A stretch of 16,007 nt of DNA from Nitriliruptoraceae bacterium. Its GTDB lineage: Bacteria > Actinomycetota > Nitriliruptoria > Nitriliruptorales > Nitriliruptoraceae. Shown here one piece after another: positions 13,877-16,007 of the stretch (its first letter is position 1; the number at the start of each line of letters is the position of its first letter). The notes beneath the pieces are model-generated. The model worked only from the letters and a program-made list of their open reading frames with translations. It made no database searches and was not told the DNA's origin. The stretch is from positions 1 through 16,007 of the forward strand of contig SKTG01000281.1 in assembly GCA_007118045.1 (NCBI GenBank), written 5' to 3'. Both the position numbers and the translations under genes were made by a program.

Positions 13877-14623
13877 ATGAGCAACAACATCGAGCAGAAA
13901 GTCGTCGTCATCACCGGCGCGAGCAGCGGGATGGGCGAGTCAGCGGCCCGACGGCTCGCCGCCGAGGGTGCCCGAGTCGTCCTCGGTGCACGGCGCACCG
14001 ATCGGATCGACGCCATCGCGGCCGAGATCGACGAGGAGGGTGGAGCGGCCCTCGCCGTGAGCACCGACGTCACCGATCGCGACCAGGTGGCGCACCTGGT
14101 CGACACGGCGGTCGGAACTTACGGCCGGATCGACGTGCTCATCAACAACGCCGGCGTCATGCCGCTCTCGCCCTTCGATCGGCTGAAGGTCGACGAGTGG
14201 GATCAGATGATCGACGTCAACCTCAAGGGCGTGCTCTACGGCATCGCCGCCGCGCTTCCTCACATGAAGGAACAGAAGTCGGGACAGATCGTCAACCTCT
14301 CGTCGGTCGCGGGACACAAGGTCTTCGGCGGCTCGGCCGTCTACTCGGCGACGAAGTCCGGCGTTCGCGCGCTGTCCGAGGGGCTCCGACAGGAGGTCAA
14401 GCCCTACAACATCCGCACGACGATCATCTCGCCTGGTGCGGTGAAGACGGAGCTTCTCGACCACATCAGCGAGCCGGACGTCCAGCAGGCGAACCAGGAG
14501 TACGTCGGACAGGTCGGCGTGCCGGCCGACTCCTTCGCGCGGGTCGTGGTCTTCGCGATCAGTCAGCCCGATGAGTTGGACATCAACGAGGTGCTGTTCC
14601 GTCCCACGAGCCAGGAGCTGTAG
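13877..14623 (+). CDS. short-chain dehydrogenase/reductase (SDR 1)
   Basis: A 248-residue classical SDR, a cytosolic NAD(P)-dependent oxidoreductase for alcohol/ketone interconversion. The cofactor loop is TGASSGMG (residues 13-20), structural NNAG is at 90-93, and the catalytic set is Ser143, Tyr156 and Lys160 (YSATK), with the usual 13-residue Ser-Tyr gap. After strand 2 the sequence reads GARRTDR, whose Arg residues favour NADP(H). The end, ELDINEVLFRPTSQEL, is typical of the YdfG-like branch of the family. An AGGAG lies about 8-9 nt before the ATG at 13877. It sits downstream of the triple operator and 67 bp before a second SDR gene, so both are probably controlled by the LacI-type repressor. 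Substrate is unknown. Confidence 0.95.
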   Translation: MSNNIEQKVVVITGASSGMGESAARRLAAEGARVVLGARRTDRIDAIAAEIDEEGGAALAVSTDVTDRDQVAHLVDTAVGTYGRIDVLINNAGVMPLSPFDRLKVDEWDQMIDVNLKGVLYGIAAALPHMKEQKSGQIVNLSSVAGHKVFGGSAVYSATKSGVRALSEGLRQEVKPYNIRTTIISPGAVKTELLDHISEPDVQQANQEYVGQVGVPADSFARVVVFAISQPDELDINEVLFRPTSQEL

Positions 14624-14690
14624 GGCCCGACGCCGGGTCCATCGTGATCGACGCCTGACGACCCACCACCCTTCGCCAGAAAGGCACGCC

Positions 14691-15458
14691 ATGCAGCCCA
14701 CCTACGACTTCACCGGCCAGGTCGCCTTCGTCACCGGTGCCGGCTCAGGCATGGGGTTGGCGACCGCCCGTGCCTACGCCGAAGCCGGCGCCGCCGTCGT
14801 CCTCGCGGACATCGACGAGGCTGCCGTGACCGCCGCCGCCCGTGCGCTGGCCGATGACGGCCACGACGCGCTGGGCGTGCAGTGCGACGTGACCCGCGAG
14901 GACAGCGTCGCCGCGGCGGTCGCGGCCACCGTGGAGCGGTTCGGTCGCCTCGACGTGGCGTTCAACAACGCCGGGATCATGGTCCCCGCGACCGACGCGG
15001 CCGACGAGCCGGTCGACCAGTTCGACCGTGTGCAGTCGGTCAACCTCCGTGGGGTGTGGGCCTGCACAAAACACCAGCTCCGTCAGATGCGCGGGCAACA
15101 GGGCGGCGGCGCCATCGTCAACTGCTCGTCGCTCGGTGGCCTCGTTGGGGCACGCGGTCGGGCGGCCTACCACGCCTCCAAGTTCGGCGTCATCGGCCTC
15201 ACCCGCAGCGTCGCGATCGAGTACGCGTCCCAGGGCATCCGCGTCAACGCGATCTGCCCCGGGACGATCGCGACGCCGATGGTCGACGGCATGGTCGACA
15301 GCGGTGACCTCGACCTCGACGCCGCCGCCGGCGGTGCACCGATCGGTCGGCTCGGGCGCCCCGAAGAGATCGCGGCCGCCGTTCTGTGGCTCACCAGCCC
15401 CGGCGCCAGCTACGTCGTCGGCGTCGCCCTTCCCGTCGACGGCGGCTACGTCGCCTAG
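14691..15458 (+). CDS. short-chain dehydrogenase/reductase (SDR 2)
   Basis: A 255-residue classical SDR of the FabG-like type. TGAGSGMG (residues 15-22) binds the cofactor, and Asp40 at the end of strand 2 (VVLADID) points to NAD(H) rather than NADP(H). NNAG is at 92-95 and the catalytic triad is Ser147, Tyr160 and Lys164 (YHASK). The C-terminus has the usual GRLGRPEEIAAAVLWL and ALPVDGGYVA. The ATG at 14691 has AAGG about 7 nt upstream. SDR 1 and SDR 2 differ in predicted cofactor preference, so they may run opposite redox steps on one substrate, but this is inference. Followed by a 160-bp gap and a cyclophilin-like gene. Confidence 0.95.
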   Translation: MQPTYDFTGQVAFVTGAGSGMGLATARAYAEAGAAVVLADIDEAAVTAAARALADDGHDALGVQCDVTREDSVAAAVAATVERFGRLDVAFNNAGIMVPATDAADEPVDQFDRVQSVNLRGVWACTKHQLRQMRGQQGGGAIVNCSSLGGLVGARGRAAYHASKFGVIGLTRSVAIEYASQGIRVNAICPGTIATPMVDGMVDSGDLDLDAAAGGAPIGRLGRPEEIAAAVLWLTSPGASYVVGVALPVDGGYVA

Positions 15459-15618
15459 ACAGGCCGCATCCAAACGGCCGCGACGTGTCGACGAAAGCGC
15501 CCTGCGGGTCGACGTCCACAGCATCGACAAGACCGATCAATGCCCACCAGCAGTCGGCGAACTCGTGGCAGCAACCGGGGCCGGCACCGCTTCGACACCC
15601 ATCGATACGGAGGCAGCG

Positions 15619-16007
15619 ATGACACAAGGCACCGCGATCACGATCAGCATCGGCGACACCGTGCTGGATGGGCGACTGTGGGACAACCCGACGTCCCGGG
15701 ACCTCATCGCCCAGCTACCGCTGACCCTCGAGTTCCGGGATCTCAACAACGTCGAGAAGATCGCCCGCCTCCCCCGGGAGCTCACCACGGACGGGGTCCC
15801 CGAAGGCGACGATCCCGAACCGCAGGACATCGGCTACTACGCGCCGTCAGGCGATCTCGTCCTCTACTACGACGACGTCGGCTACTTCGACGGCGAACGT
15901 CGCCGTCATCGGCGCCGCAGTGGGCAGCATCATCGCGGCCATCATCAGCACCCACATCCCAGCGCCAGCCACGAACCTCGCCGTGCTCCAAGACTGCGGA
16001 CCGACCA
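15619..16007 (+). CDS. cyclophilin-like fold protein, partial, probably frameshifted
   Basis: The ATG at 15619 has GGAGG 5 nt upstream. The first ~92 residues fit the small bacterial cyclophilin-like fold family of unknown function: ITISIGDTVLDGRLWDNPTSRDL, then LPLTLEFRDLNNVEKIARLPREL, a VPEGDDPEPQDIGYYAPSGDLVLYY block and DVGYFDG. At about 15893-15900 this frame turns into Arg/His-rich sequence with no family resemblance, while the +1 frame becomes GC3-rich and hydrophobic (NVAVIGAAVGSIIAAI). Joining the frames gives YFDG-NVAVIG, close to the family's expected YFDGIVxIG, so a one-base insertion or a sequencing error is likely. The remaining +1 sequence (IISTHIPAPATNLAVLQ) does not fit the family well, and the gene runs off the window. 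Confidence 0.6.
   Translation, partial: MTQGTAITISIGDTVLDGRLWDNPTSRDLIAQLPLTLEFRDLNNVEKIARLPRELTTDGVPEGDDPEPQDIGYYAPSGDLVLYYDDVGYFDGERRRHRRRSGQHHRGHHQHPHPSASHEPRRAPRLRTD

Noticed and set aside
13516..14574. 352-codon plus-strand ORF overlapping the small ORF and SDR 1 in another frame
   Set aside because: Arg/His/Pro-rich translation; SDR 1 has all catalytic motifs in its own frame.
15462..15479. Hairpin after SDR 2 as a terminator
   Set aside because: Only a 5-bp stem with an 8-nt loop, too weak to claim.
15590..15610. ATCGATACGG near the cyclophilin-like gene as a fourth LacI operator
   Set aside because: Only 8 nt match the operator half-site and no symmetry is present; likely chance.
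1..16007. CRISPR array, transposase, phage or classic defence genes
   Set aside because: No regularly spaced repeats, no recombinase or nuclease motifs and no toxin-antitoxin signature were seen on either strand.

Overview
The window is about 16 kb of very GC-rich DNA. Third codon positions are almost all G or C, GTG starts are common, and several starts have TAnnnT -10 elements 6-7 nt upstream. This points to an actinomycete-type bacterium. The run DUF4446 gene - pheA - serS, the acidic secreted proteins and the degenerate membrane kinases would fit a deep-branching actinobacterial lineage such as Nitriliruptoria, but that placement is inference and not shown by the sequence.

Left part (1-5730): the 3' end of a MobA/MocA-like nucleotidyltransferase is followed by purC. 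purC converges on wrbA across a perfect 15-bp bidirectional terminator. wrbA (minus strand) has two tandem TTGC/GCAA inverted repeats upstream that look like a MarR-type operator. Next, also on the minus strand, are a class E/F-like sortase and a secreted DUF4397 protein, separated by a perfect 16-bp terminator hairpin. The DUF4397 protein ends in a sorting-signal-like tail, so the pair may be an anchoring enzyme and its substrate. A 354-bp gap then leads to a plus-strand pair, a DUF4446 membrane protein overlapping pheA by 4 bp.

Middle (5755-11964): serS is probably expressed from a leaderless promoter. It is followed by tRNA-Ser(UGA) and two overlapping membrane sensor genes. The first is a histidine-kinase-like protein that has lost its phosphoacceptor His and its ATP-binding boxes. 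The second is a complete GAF/HisKA/HATPase kinase. No response regulator is present. The kinase converges on, and overlaps by 112 bp, a YihY/BrkB membrane protein whose GTG start also looks leaderless. Then come tRNA-Ser(GCU), tRNA-Arg(ACG) and a terminator.

Right part (11997-16007): a gene-poor stretch of visibly lower GC content, with helically phased TTCGC repeats, follows tRNA-Arg, a common place for integrated DNA. Beyond it is what looks like a self-contained catabolic or redox module: a LacI-family repressor divergent from a small ORF, two short-chain dehydrogenases and a cyclophilin-like protein. A cluster of three CTTGATCGAT operator sites lies in the divergent promoter. The cyclophilin-like gene runs off the window and appears frameshifted near 15895.

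No CRISPR array, transposase, phage gene or recognisable defence system was seen. The strongest candidates for something unusual are the pseudokinase-kinase pair and the sortase-DUF4397 pair.
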